NCBI RefSeq assembly: GCF_024679095.1
Contig: NC_066531.1
Span: 2,682,566-2,746,565 of the forward strand
Direction: 5' to 3'
DNA: 64,000 nucleotides
DNA from: Eriocheir sinensis
Lineage: Eukaryota; Arthropoda; Malacostraca; Decapoda; Varunidae
Positions 11,642 to 23,604 of the stretch are shown here, piece after piece. The notes under the pieces are model-generated. The model searched no databases and was not told the origin of the DNA. It saw only the letters and a list, made by a program, of their open reading frames with translations. A program made the position numbers and the translations under genes. How positions within the stretch are numbered: position 1 is the first letter of the stretch; each line of letters opens with the position of its first letter.

Positions 11642-12612
11642 TGGAGAATTGTAGATAGTGGAGTGCCTCAAGGATCGGTATTGGCACCAGTACTTTTCCT
11701 GGTATATATAAATGATATGCCGGAAGGGGTAAACAGTTACATGAGCCTGTTTGCAGACGATGCGAAACTGCTGAGCCATAAAAAACAGTAAAGACTGAAA
11801 TACTGCAAGATGACCTGAACAAGATTTGGGACGAGTATGAAATGGGAGATGGAGTTCAATGTGAAGAAATGTCATGTAATGGAAATGGGAAAGAGTGAAG
11901 GGAGACCAAAATGGACATGCAGAATGGGAGATGGAAAAATATTAAAGAAAGTTCAAGAAGAGAGACATCTGGGAGTGACAATACAGGATAATCAACAGCC
12001 TGAGAGTCATGTTAATAGGATTTTCGGTGATACATATAGAATGGTAAGAAATATAGGATTAGCATTCTACTACATGGGTAAGGATATGATGAAAAAGTTA
12101 ATAACCACTATGATTAGACCAAAATTGGAATACGCGGAAACTGTGTGGTCTCCCCAGAAGAAGAAACACAAAAAAAACTAGAAAGATTACAAAGGCTGGC
12201 AACGAAAATGGTACCAGAGCTGGAGGGATTGACATATGAAGAAAGATTAAAGGAAATGGACCTACCAACACTGGAGCAAAGAAGAGAAAGGGGAGACCTA
12301 ATACAGATTTATAAGCTACCTATTGATTAAAATGGAAGAAGTAGACAATGAGGAGTTACCACTAAGAGAAGGAAGAAACACCAGCAACACACGAGGACAC
12401 AGTAAAAAGTTGAGGAAGGGAAGATGCTTGAGAGACATAAAGAAATATAGCTTCCCGCAAAGAAATATAGAGGTTTGGAACAGACTAAGTGAGGATGTAG
12501 TATCGGCGAGGAGTGTGCAAAGCCTTAAGGAAAAGTTGGATAAATGTAGATAAGGAGACGGGACCACACCAGCGTAAACCCAGGCCCTGTAAAACTACAA
12601 CTAGGTAAACAC
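11642..12612 (+). pseudogene. LINE reverse transcriptase, 3' part
   Basis: Continues with [20 protein letters not shown] and the catalytic FADD at 11750-11761, then the thumb region (RHLGVTIQDNQQPESHVNRI, IRPKLEYAETVWSP) and the C-terminal RSVQSLKEKLDKCR. Several frameshifts (near 11790, 11835 and 12175) and stops show it is dead. The 3' end is ACTACAACTAGGTAAAC followed directly by (AC)n. The same terminus occurs at 53025-53095. Confidence 0.9.
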
Positions 12613-12628
12613 ACACACACACACACAC
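12600..12628. repeat. (AC)n tail of the LINE
   Basis: AC tract starting directly at the LINE terminus GGTAAAC. Confidence 0.85.
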
Positions 12629-12866
12629 AGTAACTCGCCTACTTAACCTGGCCAGTCAATGCCGTGCGTGGCCGCCTCTGGACGGCTTCCCCGGATCCAC
12701 CTTCCTACTGATTCTCCGCCTCATGTATTGCCCGATTGTTCGTAGCGGCGGACACGCGTATGCTGCAGCTATTGTAAGGCCGGCACGGTGTGAAGGCTTT
12801 TGTTCGTCTCCGGCTAATAGTTTTGAGAGGCATATGTCTGTCTATATATATATATCTGTTTATCAA

Positions 12867-13019
<153 letters not shown>

Positions 13020-14950
13020 TAATACCCGGCTAAGCGTCAAGGATTCCATCAAGTAGTCTATGCCTTGAAAACGGGAGACAGAGGCTGGCAGTAAAAGTCT
13101 GCTTTCAAAACCACCAGGAGCTCGAGGCGCACGTCAGGGAGCTGCCGCGCCGCGTGAATCACCAGGAAGGTTATACTCGTCACAACAATCTTCGTATCAG
13201 CTGACGAGAACTACCGAATGGAGAAACTTGGGAACTTACTGCCGTGGAAACATCAACTCTGCTTCACTATGAGCTTCAGCCATCATCTGTGAGCCTTGAA
13301 GGAGCTCCAGCGGTGTTATCAGCTACGAAAATCTTGTGCTCGTGAAGCAGTGATGCCTTGGAACGCCCAGAAGTTGAAAGGCACTGGGATATACAATTTA
13401 TTATACATATCAAGATCTCTGTCCTGCTTCCTTAGCAATGGATATGGGCCAAATGCATACTCTGAAGCAAGCAAGATCTGAAGGCAGCCTTGTATTGCTC
13501 AGGCACACCAGGCTCGTAACTAGAGAAAACTAATTCCGTCTCAGCGGCTGGCGGCGTGCCATCGGGGGCGCTGACAATTTGGCATTGCGTCCACCTGCCT
13601 GCGGGGCATCAGTCGTAGCGGGGCTCGCGGCTGGGAGACGCGTGGCTTCAGAAGGTGCTGCTGACTTTAAGTGGGCCTTCCGGAGCTACTAGTGGACTCT
13701 AGTGCTGCTGCTGGTGGTGTGATATGCGCTGCAGCTGCTGGTGCTTGTGGCGGGACCCTGGTAGTGGGGCGGCGTGGCCAAGGGTAAGGCAGCTGAGGTG
13801 GCTTGGGCTACGGTTATGGCTGACGGCACTCCGCAGCGTGACACTCGGCACAGCCTCAAAGGACCAAAGCACCCCGCATCGTAACTCACAGCCCAGCCTT
13901 ACAGAACGGAGGAGGAGGAGGTAAATAGGATTGATAGTTGCACTAATTACGGTTTAAACAACTCTTTGTAATGTTTCTAATATTACACTCATTCGAATTA
14001 CCTTTTGCCTCTGTAAACAATGGAGATCTACTAAGGTCCGTCCACATGCCCGGCGGGCTCTGCCCTTCACCTTGCAAGGTTCGCGGCCACACGTGTGTTC
14101 TCGTCCACACGGCAGTGTCTGGCGCTGTCAAAGCCTGGCAGCAGCAGCTCCGAGGTAGATGTAACTTCGTGGCTGGTATTTGATACTGACCCACGTGTTG
14201 CGTCACCATGTAAGAATGACGATGTATCAACGCACCAGCGGGGGAGTGTGAAGGTCCTCACTTACCTTACTCTTGTGACTTTTCATTTCCCGTTTGTTTA
14301 CTGATGAGTGTATTTTCTGTTTGATCTAGTCAGCTGCCCACGGACGCACCCACGTGTTGCATAGCCTCTGAGATGGTCTGGCATGCTGCTGATTTTGTTG
14401 TTGTTGTTGTTGTTGTTGTTTTGTTTTGTTTATGGAAATGTACGTTTTCAAGTTCCACAGTCGAGGGCGTTCACGATAAAGTTATAAATAGAGACTAGTA
14501 TGTCTCTGCTGGACAGATGGACAGACATGATGTTTTGCAAATTGTGTAACTGCATGAGTGTCTGACCACCATGTCCTGACCCCCTGTGTGTGCTCCTCGT
14601 GTGCCTGGCAGTGCCGTGCTGTCTGCAGTGTCTGGTCAAAAAACTCAGTCGCCTCGTTTACCCGCGGGCACAAGCGGACAGACCGTGACCAGGCAAACCG
14701 CTTGTTGGTGTCCGCAGGCATTGCCCGATCGTGTGGGCGGGGCTTTAATGTGACTCCGATCCAAGTATATTTGACAAGATATTTGATCCATTAACTCTTA
14801 TAAGCGATAGAAATAACAATGTTTTAGAAGTTTGCCAATCATGCATCCGTACAAAATATAAAAAATGTCCCTAAATCAGATTACATATTTTCCTTTCCTC
14901 GAACATTAGTAACTATTGCTGTCGGGGAGCTTCGGCTTGACGGGCCTTAC
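13020..14950. other. low-repeat stretch, no gene recognised
   Basis: No long frame has believable composition or splice context. 13690-13760 is GCTG-rich, (GTT)n lies at about 14396-14425, and some 60-95 codon frames are open on both strands. Possible unseen short exons cannot be excluded. Confidence 0.5.
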
Positions 14951-14955
14951 AGACT

Positions 14956-14957
<2 letters not shown>

Positions 14958-14999
<42 letters not shown>
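14958..14999. repeat. (AC)n microsatellite
   Basis: Clean AC tract. 15000-15270 holds no recognised feature. Confidence 0.95.
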
Positions 15000-15001
<2 letters not shown>

Positions 15002-15276
15002 TGCAATTTTCTAATGAAGATATTTTTCCTTGCAGACGGGCAGCATTTCGTAACCATAACACCTAACCACGAGGTAAGACATCATTCTGTATTTCTTGTT
15101 CCTTGTGGTGACTACTTTTGACGTGTATTGGTCTTTAAATCGCATGCCACGGTAGAGTTAGTCCACACACGACATTATAAGCATTGAAACGATACCATGC
15201 AAAACCTCTCACCCAGAATAGCTTTGTACAAACATAAACACGTCATTATTTTTTATATTTTTTTACGTGTACACCT

Positions 15277-15570
15277 ATAGGGCCTGGATGGTAGTCGGCC
15301 CCAGCCCGTCATGGCGCAGGCAAGTGTTTATAGTGGCGCCATCTTCTCTTGGCTCATGCTGCCCCCCGGAACTCCTTCTTGATTCACTTGGACGGTTTCC
15401 TCTAGAGTCCGGGTTAATGGCTGGTCTTCAGGACAGCATGTGGGTAGTTTTAAGCCACTCGGCGGTGACTGAAAAATCCGAGGTGGTAGCGTGGGGATTC
15501 GAACCCGCGTCGTCCATCACGCGGTGAATGTGGGCCCAGCACGCTACCACTCAGCCACCGCCTACCCATA
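15277..15570 (-). mobile_element. SINE B, tRNA-derived
   Basis: The minus strand begins GGGTAGGCGGTGGCTGAGTG, has B box GGTTCGAATCC, the core GATTTTTCAGTCACCGCCGA, and a tail with GATGGCGCCACTATAAACAC. Head and tail are both present. Confidence 0.9.
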
Positions 15571-15711
15571 TTATGATACACGTCCAACCCCAACGTGAGT
15601 GTCGCCACTGACCTAGAAATGACTAGTGAGTGCATTATGTGACAGAGGATGAGTAAGCGTGGGCGGGTGAATGATCAGTGCAGGAGGAGGGCGAGGGGGC
15701 GGGGAGGGGAA

Positions 15712-15712
<1 letters not shown>

Positions 15713-15783
<71 letters not shown>
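15713..15783. repeat. (GT)n microsatellite
   Basis: A 70-bp clean GT tract. Confidence 0.95.
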
Positions 15784-15786
<3 letters not shown>

Positions 15787-16047
15787 ACTCAAGGAGGGAG
15801 GAAGGAAGCCCCGGCAGTGAGCGTGATTGGTGAGCGGGTTAGTGAGGCCACGTCTGCTCTCTACGTGGAAGAGACGGAGACAGGTAAACGGAGACAGGTA
15901 AAAACAAGGCGTGGAAAATGAATTGGGTAAAAGACGCGTGGACGGGAAAAAGAATACAGGTAGGGAGATTGGAAGGCCCAGAATGGAAGGAAACAAGACA
16001 TCCATAAAGAACTGAGGATATGAAAAAGGACAGATAGACAGCCAGAC

Positions 16048-16285
16048 AGGTAGGCGGTGGCTGAGTGGTAGCGTGCTTGGCCCACATTCACCACGTGATG
16101 GACGACGCGGGTTCGAATCCCCACGCTACCACCTGGGATTTTTCAGTCACCGCCGAGTGGCTTAAAACTACCCACATGCTGTCCTGAAGACCACCCATCA
16201 ACCCGGACTCTAGAGGAAACCGTCCAAGTGAATCAAGAAGGAGTTTCGGGGGGCAGCATGAGCCAAGAGAAGATGGGGCCAGACA
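16048..16285 (+). mobile_element. SINE B, 3'-truncated
   Basis: Complete head and core, then broken after GATGGGGCCAGACAGG inside the tail. Confidence 0.9.
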
Positions 16286-16289
16286 GGGA

Positions 16290-16470
16290 AACCGGAATGA
16301 AAAGAAGACATGGACAGGAAAACCGGAAAAAAGGAACGCATAGACGAGACAAAACAGGTAGGTTAAAGGAAATTTACCGGAATGGAAACAAGACATGGAA
16401 AGGAAAACCGGAAAAAAGGAACGCATAGACGAGACAAAACAGGTAGATTAAAGGGAAATTACCGGACTGG
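16290..16470. repeat. tandem duplication of about 85 bp
   Basis: GGAACGCATAGACGAGACAA occurs twice about 85 bp apart, with the intervening GGAAAACCGG sequence also duplicated. Confidence 0.8.
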
Positions 16471-16719
16471 GAACACCACCTGAAGTAGAAAAAATAGGAA
16501 AAGTACTCAAGAAAAATAAAATTGCATTAGACATATCGCGGACACACTCATTATAGTCATTTTCCATGCACACTATATATATAATTACCCCACACAGCGG
16601 CTATGATAAAACTCTCATACCTATTAAGCCAAAATACTTATAATATAACCATCAAATCCACAGCGTTGTTCTACCAATCTCTCGTTGATTCTATTTATAG
16701 CAAGATTTGTACATATCAA

Positions 16720-16765
16720 TAGGGTTAGGTTAGGTCAGGTTAGATCGGTCGCCAAAGGTATGGAA

Positions 16766-16828
<63 letters not shown>

Positions 16829-16899
16829 TTGAAAAGTGAAGGGATGTTTAGTTAGATAAGGTTAGGTTAGGTTAGTTTAGACGTAAATGATATGTAATT

Positions 16900-16980
<81 letters not shown>

Positions 16981-17081
16981 AATGCACATATTAATGGATA
17001 GGTTAGGTCTGGTTAGGTTAGGTTAGGTTGGACGTAAAATATATAGAAAGACGTGTGTGTGTGTGTGTTTGTGTGTGTGTT

Positions 17082-17122
<41 letters not shown>

Positions 17123-17125
17123 TTA
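16720..17125. repeat. three copies of a TTAGG-like plus (GT)n unit
   Basis: Each unit has a short GGTTAGGTTAGG tract, a spacer with GACGTAAA-like sequence, then a long GT array (16771-16827, 16904-16977, 17054-17122). The unit repeats about every 125-135 bp. Confidence 0.8.
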
Positions 17126-17221
17126 TGGCATGACACACGGCTATCCTGCATTGTATATAGACGATAACGGATAATCTCTTCACGTCAACGAAGGGTATGG
17201 CGACTCATTAGTTAAGGGCAG

Positions 17222-17283
<62 letters not shown>
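17222..17283. repeat. (GT)n microsatellite
   Basis: Clean GT tract. 17284-17550 has no recognised feature. Confidence 0.95.
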
Positions 17284-17285
<2 letters not shown>

Positions 17286-17554
17286 CCCTGATTACACCAT
17301 CCACTGCCATCCCACACAGCTTCCCTTTCACCGTTGCTCCCTGGCTCGTCTCTCCTTGAACCTGTAGGCGCCTGTAATTCCGTCACGTTGCTTCACCGAT
17401 AACGCCGGAAAAAAGTATACGTAGCTCTGACGGTATGACTGAGCCGGATAAGTAGCTCTGGTCTTATCTCCCTCGACGGCCGGTAAATAGGACATAAGGC
17501 GACTCTTGGAGATAACTTCGATGTGGGATGTCTTGTGTTATGAGAGACAGAGAG

Positions 17555-18080
17555 AGAGATTTACATAGATTTACATAGAAAATCAGACCACACAGACCCC
17601 ATGGTCCAGACTAGGTGGTCTGTCCATAAACCTAAGTGATTCTACATTAATCAGATGGCTCCAAAACGTTACATTTCTACTCTAGATGAAGGAAGTGACG
17701 GTCGAGCTTGTTTTTAAAGGACTCAATCGTGTTACACTGGACCACTGATGGTGGGAGCTTATTCCATTCTCGCACTACAACGTTAGTGAAGAAAAATTTG
17801 GTGCAGTCTGAATTTACTTGTCTGCATTTGAGTTTTATGCCATTGTTCCTCTTTCGCAAAGTGTCATCGATCATAAACAGTTTTGTTCTGTCTACACTCG
17901 TGAAACCATTAAGTATTTTAAAACATTCGATCAGTTATCCTCGGAGGCGACGTTTCTCAAGAGAGAACATGTTAAGGGTGGAAAGCCTTTCTTCGTAGGA
18001 TTTGTTGCGCAAGGAAGGGATCATTTTCGTTGCCCGACGCTGAACACCCACTCGACCATCGCCTCCTCAGACAAATTCGA
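17555..18080 (-). pseudogene. LINE 3' end (reverse-transcriptase C-terminus), CR1/L2-like
   Basis: The minus strand reads RKRNNGIKLKCRQVNSDCTK, FFFTNVVVREWNKLPPSVVQ, then CNTIESFKNKLDRHFLHLE, the C-terminal consensus of non-LTR elements. The 3' UTR ends in the ATGTAAATCTATGTAAATCT duplication at 17561-17580. A shorter copy is at 32319-32487. Confidence 0.85.
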
Positions 18081-18299
18081 TCCTTCCATGAGCTTTGTGG
18101 ACGAATCCTTGTTGTCTTTACAGTTATCGCGGCTCATCGATGGAGTAACCGTTGGCCCAATCAGTGATCGCTACGCTGCGTGCATTTAAGTCTTACATGC
18201 ATATCGTAGAGCGACCCATAATTTGACTGATGTTTAGTCCATCGATGAAACTTGATTATGATATCCCTTTAGTGGTAGCAGTAGTATCTGTTTTATTAT

Positions 18300-18650
18300 A
18301 AGGGACGAAAGAGGTAGAGAGGAAAGACTGCGGACACTATATGCTGTCCGTTCATCAGGCCCCGATAACCTGAGACGCCGAGGAAGGAAATGCAAGTGAG
18401 AGCGATGAGAGAGAGGAGGAAGAGGGCGAGGGGACTGCGGTGAAGGAAAAGATTATGAAGCAGAGTGAAGGACCTAGCTTGCCACAGTCATCTGCATTCC
18501 TTATAAAGTTGATCAGCTCAGCCATAGAGCGGGAGAGTGCGCACACGTCACATGAAGACCTGGTTCCTTGAGGTATTATAAACAACATGACCTGAAGACC
18601 TGGTTCCTTGAGGTATTATAAACAACATGACATGCGCTAATGTAACATAT
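18300..18650. repeat. 42-49 bp tandem duplication in otherwise plain sequence
   Basis: GAAGACCTGGTTCCTTGAGG is followed by TATTATAAACAACATGAC and this occurs twice between 18551 and 18634. The rest of the interval has no recognised feature. Confidence 0.7.
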
Positions 18651-19009
18651 TGGGGAGGCGGTGGCTGAATGGATAGCGTGACGGCGCCGCGTTCAGGACG
18701 ACGCGAGTTCAGTCCCCGCCCGGTGCCACCAAGCTGGGATTTTTCAGCCACCGCCGAGTGGCTTAAAACTACCCACATGTTGTCCAGAAGACCACCCATC
18801 AACCCGGACTCTAGATTCTAGGATTAAAGATGAGCTCCGGGAGGGCAGCATGAGCCAATGCAAGATGGCGCCACTATAAACACTCGCCTGCGCCAGAACG
18901 GGCTGGGCCGAACATCAGACCCCGCCGGGAAGAAGCCTTGGGCCGACCATCAGGATCAACCGGGAAAAAGCTTACCGGCGCAATAGGCCACGACGTAAAA
19001 ACATAAAAA
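18651..19009 (+). mobile_element. SINE B2, full length
   Basis: Head GGAGGCGGTGGCTGAATGGA with a different tRNA-like sequence from SINE B, but the same core (TTTTTCAGCCACCGCCGAGT) and tail (GATGGCGCCACTATAAACAC). It ends with an A-rich tail CGTAAAAACATAAAAAA. Confidence 0.9.
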
Positions 19010-19222
19010 ACTGCATGGCTCTGGAAAACCACATCATCGTCGCCACAAGCACGAACAGCCTGCGCAGTGCTCCATCCGTTGCGCCCCGTGAGTTTTGCAA
19101 AGGAGACACTGTCGGGGCCTCCAAAGTCGCCGCGTGAAAACCACCTCAAGGGCCGCCGGTAACTCGGACAACACACGTGATGGAACATGTAAGCACGTTT
19201 GTCTCATTTTTAGCATCACGGC

Positions 19223-19223
<1 letters not shown>

Positions 19224-19273
<50 letters not shown>
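19224..19273. repeat. (GT)n microsatellite
   Basis: Clean GT tract. Confidence 0.95.
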
Positions 19274-19275
<2 letters not shown>

Positions 19276-19461
19276 GGAAATGGTTGCATGGTGCACGTCT
19301 GGGCCGGCCACAGCGGTGAGGCAAAGCAGACCCCTTCATTAATGGGTGCCCTCACCTCGCTACCTGCACGCCAGCACACCTGTTCTGCTCCACGCTGCCC
19401 TTTCCCGCCGCCGCCTCCTCCGCCGGCATCAACAGACACCTCGCCTATCTCTCCCAACTCA

Positions 19462-19464
<3 letters not shown>

Positions 19465-19516
<52 letters not shown>
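19465..19516. repeat. (AC)n microsatellite
   Basis: Clean AC tract. With the GT tract at 19224 it forms an inverted pair about 190 bp apart. 19517-19869 shows no gene. Confidence 0.95.
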
Positions 19517-19519
<3 letters not shown>

Positions 19520-19869
19520 CATCAAACACTCCAAAACCCTCCTGGCTACTGTCCACGCTCCAGAGCACACCGCACATCTGCCTCTTCCTCCGCCGCACCC
19601 ACCCACACCCCCGCCATTTAGGTCGTCTGTCTGTCTGGCGGCCCACCACGCCCGTCATCCATTGGCCCGGAGCCTCAGGTGTCCCCTAAACGGAGGAGGT
19701 CACCGGCCAGGGTTCCAATGTCCTTTTCACCTCTGAGTGACTCGCTTTTGACATCGGCGGCGGGCGGCTGACTTCTCGCCCTGACAGGAAAGCCTAGAGA
19801 CGAGTGACCGTACGTTCGTCTTGTCTGGAGTGCGCCACACGTGTAAGCAAGCACGCTCTCACACTACGC

Positions 19870-20161
19870 TTAACCCGGTAGCAGCGACGGGACAAGTTTG
19901 TGGCTTTACCGTGTAGCAGCGACGGGACAAGTTTGTGGCTTTACCGTGTAGCAGCGACGGGCCAAATTTGTGGCTTTACCGTGTAGCAGCGACGGGCCAC
20001 ATTTTTGCCATGATATAACCCCCCAAAATAGATGATACAAAAACTTATCACAAATGCGCTGATATATATTATGAAATGGTTTGCGTGAGTGATGATTTTT
20101 TCTATTTTTTCTCGCTTGGAGGGACCATTAAGAAACATGATCCAAGCAACTACCGGGTTAA
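19870..20161 (+). mobile_element. MITE C, copy 1, with four 35-bp internal units
   Basis: Bounded by TTAA at 19870 and 20158. Terminal sequence TTAACCCGGTAGC is mirrored as CTACCGGGTTAA. Near the left end a 35-bp unit (GTAGCAGCGACGGGACAAGT...) repeats at 19878, 19913, 19948 and 19983. The body carries TATATATTATGAAATGGTTT. Confidence 0.9.
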
Positions 20162-20418
20162 GGGGCTATTACACTGGGCAGAGTTTCCGTGGATCTTCAG
20201 TCAAACCACGATTTCCGCTGGCGTGGTTCTCATTTGCTTCTTGTTATTGCTGATGATAATGATAGTGAGTAATACCGTCGTCCTTTGGTGAAATCTACCG
20301 TAGCTTTGGAAGATCGTGGACACGTCAGAAAACCACGGAAATATGAGAACCACGCCAGCGGAAATCGTGGTTTGACTGAAGATCCACGGAAAATTTGCCC
20401 AGTGTGATAGCCCCTTAA
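20158..20418. mobile_element. foldback MITE D, copy 2, sharing a TTAA with MITE C
   Basis: TTAA at 20158-20161 and 20415-20418. Its inverted repeats are about 75 bp and nearly perfect, with a short central loop. The left TTAA is the same four bases that end MITE C. Confidence 0.9.
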
Positions 20419-20696
20419 AAGTTATTACCCATCACAAATTCAGGCTATTCCCGGGCCAGGCTTATCACTGAGCGTGTCGCGTTGTGCTGCTTCTCCGTAA
20501 TCGAAAATCTGTGAGTCGTGTTTTGATTAGGAATATCGAGACTATGACGATGCATTAAATTTTTGCACAAGTAACAATTCTTATAAAAACTAACCGCCAT
20601 ATGATTGAAAGGAACATTTACCTGAGACTAACGAGAAGGCACACGGTTACCATAGGCACAGCGACAAGTAAATACGAAAATAAGAAAGGGCAAGGG

Positions 20697-20882
20697 AGCG
20701 GTAGCAACGATGGGCCAAATTTGTACCATGATATAAACCCCCAAAAATAGATGATACATAATCTGATCACAAATGCTTTGATATATATTATGAAATGGTT
20801 TGTGTGAGGGGTGATTTTTTCTCATTTTTCTCGCTTGAAGGGACCATTAAGAAACGTGATCCCCGCTGCTACCACTGGGTTG
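20697..20882 (+). mobile_element. MITE C, copy 2, single internal unit
   Basis: One 35-bp unit only (GTAGCAACGATGGGCCAAAT), same body, degraded right end GCTACCACTGGGTTGAG. 20419-20696 has no recognised feature. Confidence 0.85.
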
Positions 20883-20966
20883 AGTTTGAGATCGGTGGAC
20901 AGGTGAGGGAGAGCAAGGATTTAGTTTGTGAAAGTGGATCCGCAAAGGTGAGGTAGAGGGAGAGAC

Positions 20967-21015
<49 letters not shown>
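20967..21015. repeat. (AAT)n microsatellite
   Basis: Clean AAT/TAA tract. Confidence 0.95.
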
Positions 21016-21017
<2 letters not shown>

Positions 21018-21212
21018 TTTTCTCAGCCTCGCCATGCATAGAGCCTTCGAGAGTTATTTTTACATTTTCAGTTGCATTTCCAGATAACTAAAAACTGACT
21101 CACTGTTCTCTAAATCTATCACTGAGATCCCAAAATAGCCGTGAAAACCCTGACAGCTTGTAGGAACGGCTTCTCAACCTAGCGAGCCCAGGCGACGGAC
21201 GATACGTTGAAT

Positions 21213-21530
21213 AATGGGTAGGCGGTGGCTGAGTGGTAGCGTGCTGAGCCCACATTGACCACGTGATGGACGACGCGGGTTCGAATCCCCACGCTACCAC
21301 CTGGGATTTTTCAGTCACCGCCGAGTGGCTTAAAACTACCCACATGCTGTCCTGAAGACCACCCATCAACCCGGACTCTAGAGGAAACCGTCCAAGGGGG
21401 GCAGCATGAGCCAAGAGAAGATGGCGCCACTGTAAACACTTGCCTGCGCCATGACGGGATGGGGCCAACTACCATCCAGGCCCCTCAAGGATGCCTACCG
21501 GCGCTATGGGCGTAGACGTTAAACAAAAAA
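21213..21530 (+). mobile_element. SINE B, near full length
   Basis: Head, B box, core and tail present, ending in TAAACAAAAAATAC. A small deletion in the middle (CGTCCAAGGGGGGCAGC) removes the sequence seen in the 16048 copy. Confidence 0.9.
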
Positions 21531-21754
21531 TACAGGCGAATGGATGGATGGACATTGGAAAGAATTGGAAAGAAAGTCGAAATGGAAAGAAACAACACGA
21601 GGAAAAAATATTGTATAGGAAAAAATTCATGAAAGAGGAAATGAAAACAAGAAAGGAAGAAATGAAATCAACTAGACTTAAAAAAAAGGAGAGAAAAGAT
21701 AAAAAAAAGTCAGGCAGACATTGTTTGCTTCCTCCCGTCACCTCTCCGTCATTA

Positions 21755-21955
21755 CTCCTCCTCCTCCTCCTCCTCCTCCTCCTCCTCCTCCTCCTCGTCT
21801 CCTTCCCTCCTTCCCTCCTCGCCCTCCTTTCCTCCTCCTCGTCGTCTCCTTCCCTCCTTCCTTTCCTTCTCTCCTTCCCTCCTCGTCCTTCTCTCCTCGC
21901 CCTCCTTTCCTCCTCCTCTCCTTCCCCTCCTTCCTTCCTTCCTTCCTTCCTATCC
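21755..21955. repeat. (CTC)n and CTTCC-rich tract
   Basis: Pyrimidine-only sequence: CTC units to 21797, then CTTCC/CTCGTC imperfect repeats. Confidence 0.85.
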
Positions 21956-22148
21956 CGGCCGCGGAGTCCTCGTCAGGGAGTCAGGGAAGTGCGTCGAAGG
22001 AGTGATGGGCCGTTCGGGGCGGGGGAGGGGCCGGGAAATACAGATCCGGGAGCGTCGCCTCACGTCCTTAAAGTGAAGTGAAAGAAAATGGAAAAAAACG
22101 GAATGAATGGGGAAAAAAAAAAAAAGGAAATGCAGGTAAGAGCAGAAA

Positions 22149-22310
22149 ATGGAACCACCTGGGGATTTTTCAGTCACCGCCGAGTGGCTTAAGACTAACC
22201 CGGACTCTAGAGGAAACCGTCCAATATCAAAATGGAAATACAAGAATGAGGAAGAATGCGAGAAGATGGCGCCACTATAAACACTTGCCTGCGCCATGAG
22301 GCGGCGGTTT
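22149..22310 (+). mobile_element. rearranged SINE B pieces
   Basis: Core (GATTTTTCAGTCACCGCCGA), then a deleted junction, the CTCTAGAGGAAACCGTCCAA piece, and the GATGGCGCCACTATAAACAC tail with intervening novel bases. Confidence 0.75.
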
Positions 22311-22379
22311 CCAAAAAAGTGAATGACGGGAGTGACTGAAAAAATACGGGAATGGCTGGAAAATGTAAAAATAGAGGAC

Positions 22380-23270
22380 TGGAAATGCAATAGAGTGAGA
22401 CTGGAAATGAAATGGCGCCACCTGGGATTTTTCAGTCACCGACTGGAAATGAAATAGAGTGACTGACTGGAAATAAAATAGAGTGACTGACGGACTCTAG
22501 AGTGAGTGACTGGAAATAAAAATAGAGTGACTGACTGGAAATAAAATAGAGTGACTGACTGGAAATAAAAACAGTGACTGACTGGAAATAACGGGCTTGG
22601 CAGTGACTGACAGGAAATAAAAATAGAGTGACTGACTACAGGAAGGTAAAGTAGATAGCTCTGGATATCAAAATGGAAATACAAGAATGAGGAAGAATGC
22701 GAGAAGATGGCGCCACTATAAACACTTGCCTGCGCCATGACGGGCTGGGGCAGTAACTGACTGACTGGAAATAAAATAGACTGACTGGAAATGAAAATAG
22801 AGTGACTGACTGGAAATGAAAATAGAGTGACTGACTGGAAATAAAATAGAGTGACTGACTGGAAATGAAATAGAGTGACTGACTGGAAATGAAATAGAGT
22901 GACTGACTGGAAATGAAATAGAGTGACTGACTGGAAATAAAAATAGAGTGACTGGAAATAAAATAGTGAGTGACTGGAAATAAAAATAGAGTGACTGACT
23001 GGAAATAAAATAGAGTGACTGACTGGAAATAAAAATAGTGACTGACTGGAAATAAAAATAGAGTGACTGACTGGAAATAAAATAGAGTGACTGACTGGAA
23101 ATAAAAATAGAGTGACTGACTGGAAATAAAATAGAGTGACTGACTGGAAATAAAATAGAGTGACTGACTGGAAATAAAATAGAGTGACTGACTGGAAATA
23201 AAAATAGAGTGACTGACTGGAAATAAAAATAGAGTGACTGACTGGAAATAAAATGAAATAAAAAATACAG
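22380..23270. repeat. about 24-bp tandem array with embedded SINE B shards
   Basis: Roughly 35 units of GACTGACTGGAAATAAAATA plus GAGT with 1-3 bp indels. The first 370 bp are punctuated by SINE B pieces at about 22411-22441, 22494-22502 and 22684-22752. The 279-codon minus frame is repeat-derived (Phe/Ser/Gln/Leu/Tyr units). Confidence 0.9.
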
Positions 23271-23565
23271 AACTGACTGGAAACTTATAAAAAAAGACTA
23301 AAACTACAGGAAGAAAATGAACCGGATAAAGGAAAAAAAAAAATACAACAAGGTCATACAAAACACGGCCTGGAAAATAGAGAAATAAAATCACGCAACT
23401 CACTGGAAAATACACAAAAAAAGTAAATAAAAATACAGAACTTGACTCGATAATAAAATAAAAATAAATATTCAAAATCGACTTGGAAAATATATGAAAA
23501 AAAAATTAAATAAGACTGAAAAATAAAAAAATGAAAATACAAAAAAACTAAATATTTAAAATGAA

Positions 23566-23604
<39 letters not shown>

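Noticed and set aside
11024..12553. Functional reverse transcriptase
   Set aside because: 5'-truncated, split by a SINE and frameshifted at least three times.
22636..23475. 279-codon minus-strand frame
   Set aside because: Product of the 24-bp GACTGACTGGAAATAAAATA array; composition is repetitive Phe/Ser/Gln/Leu.
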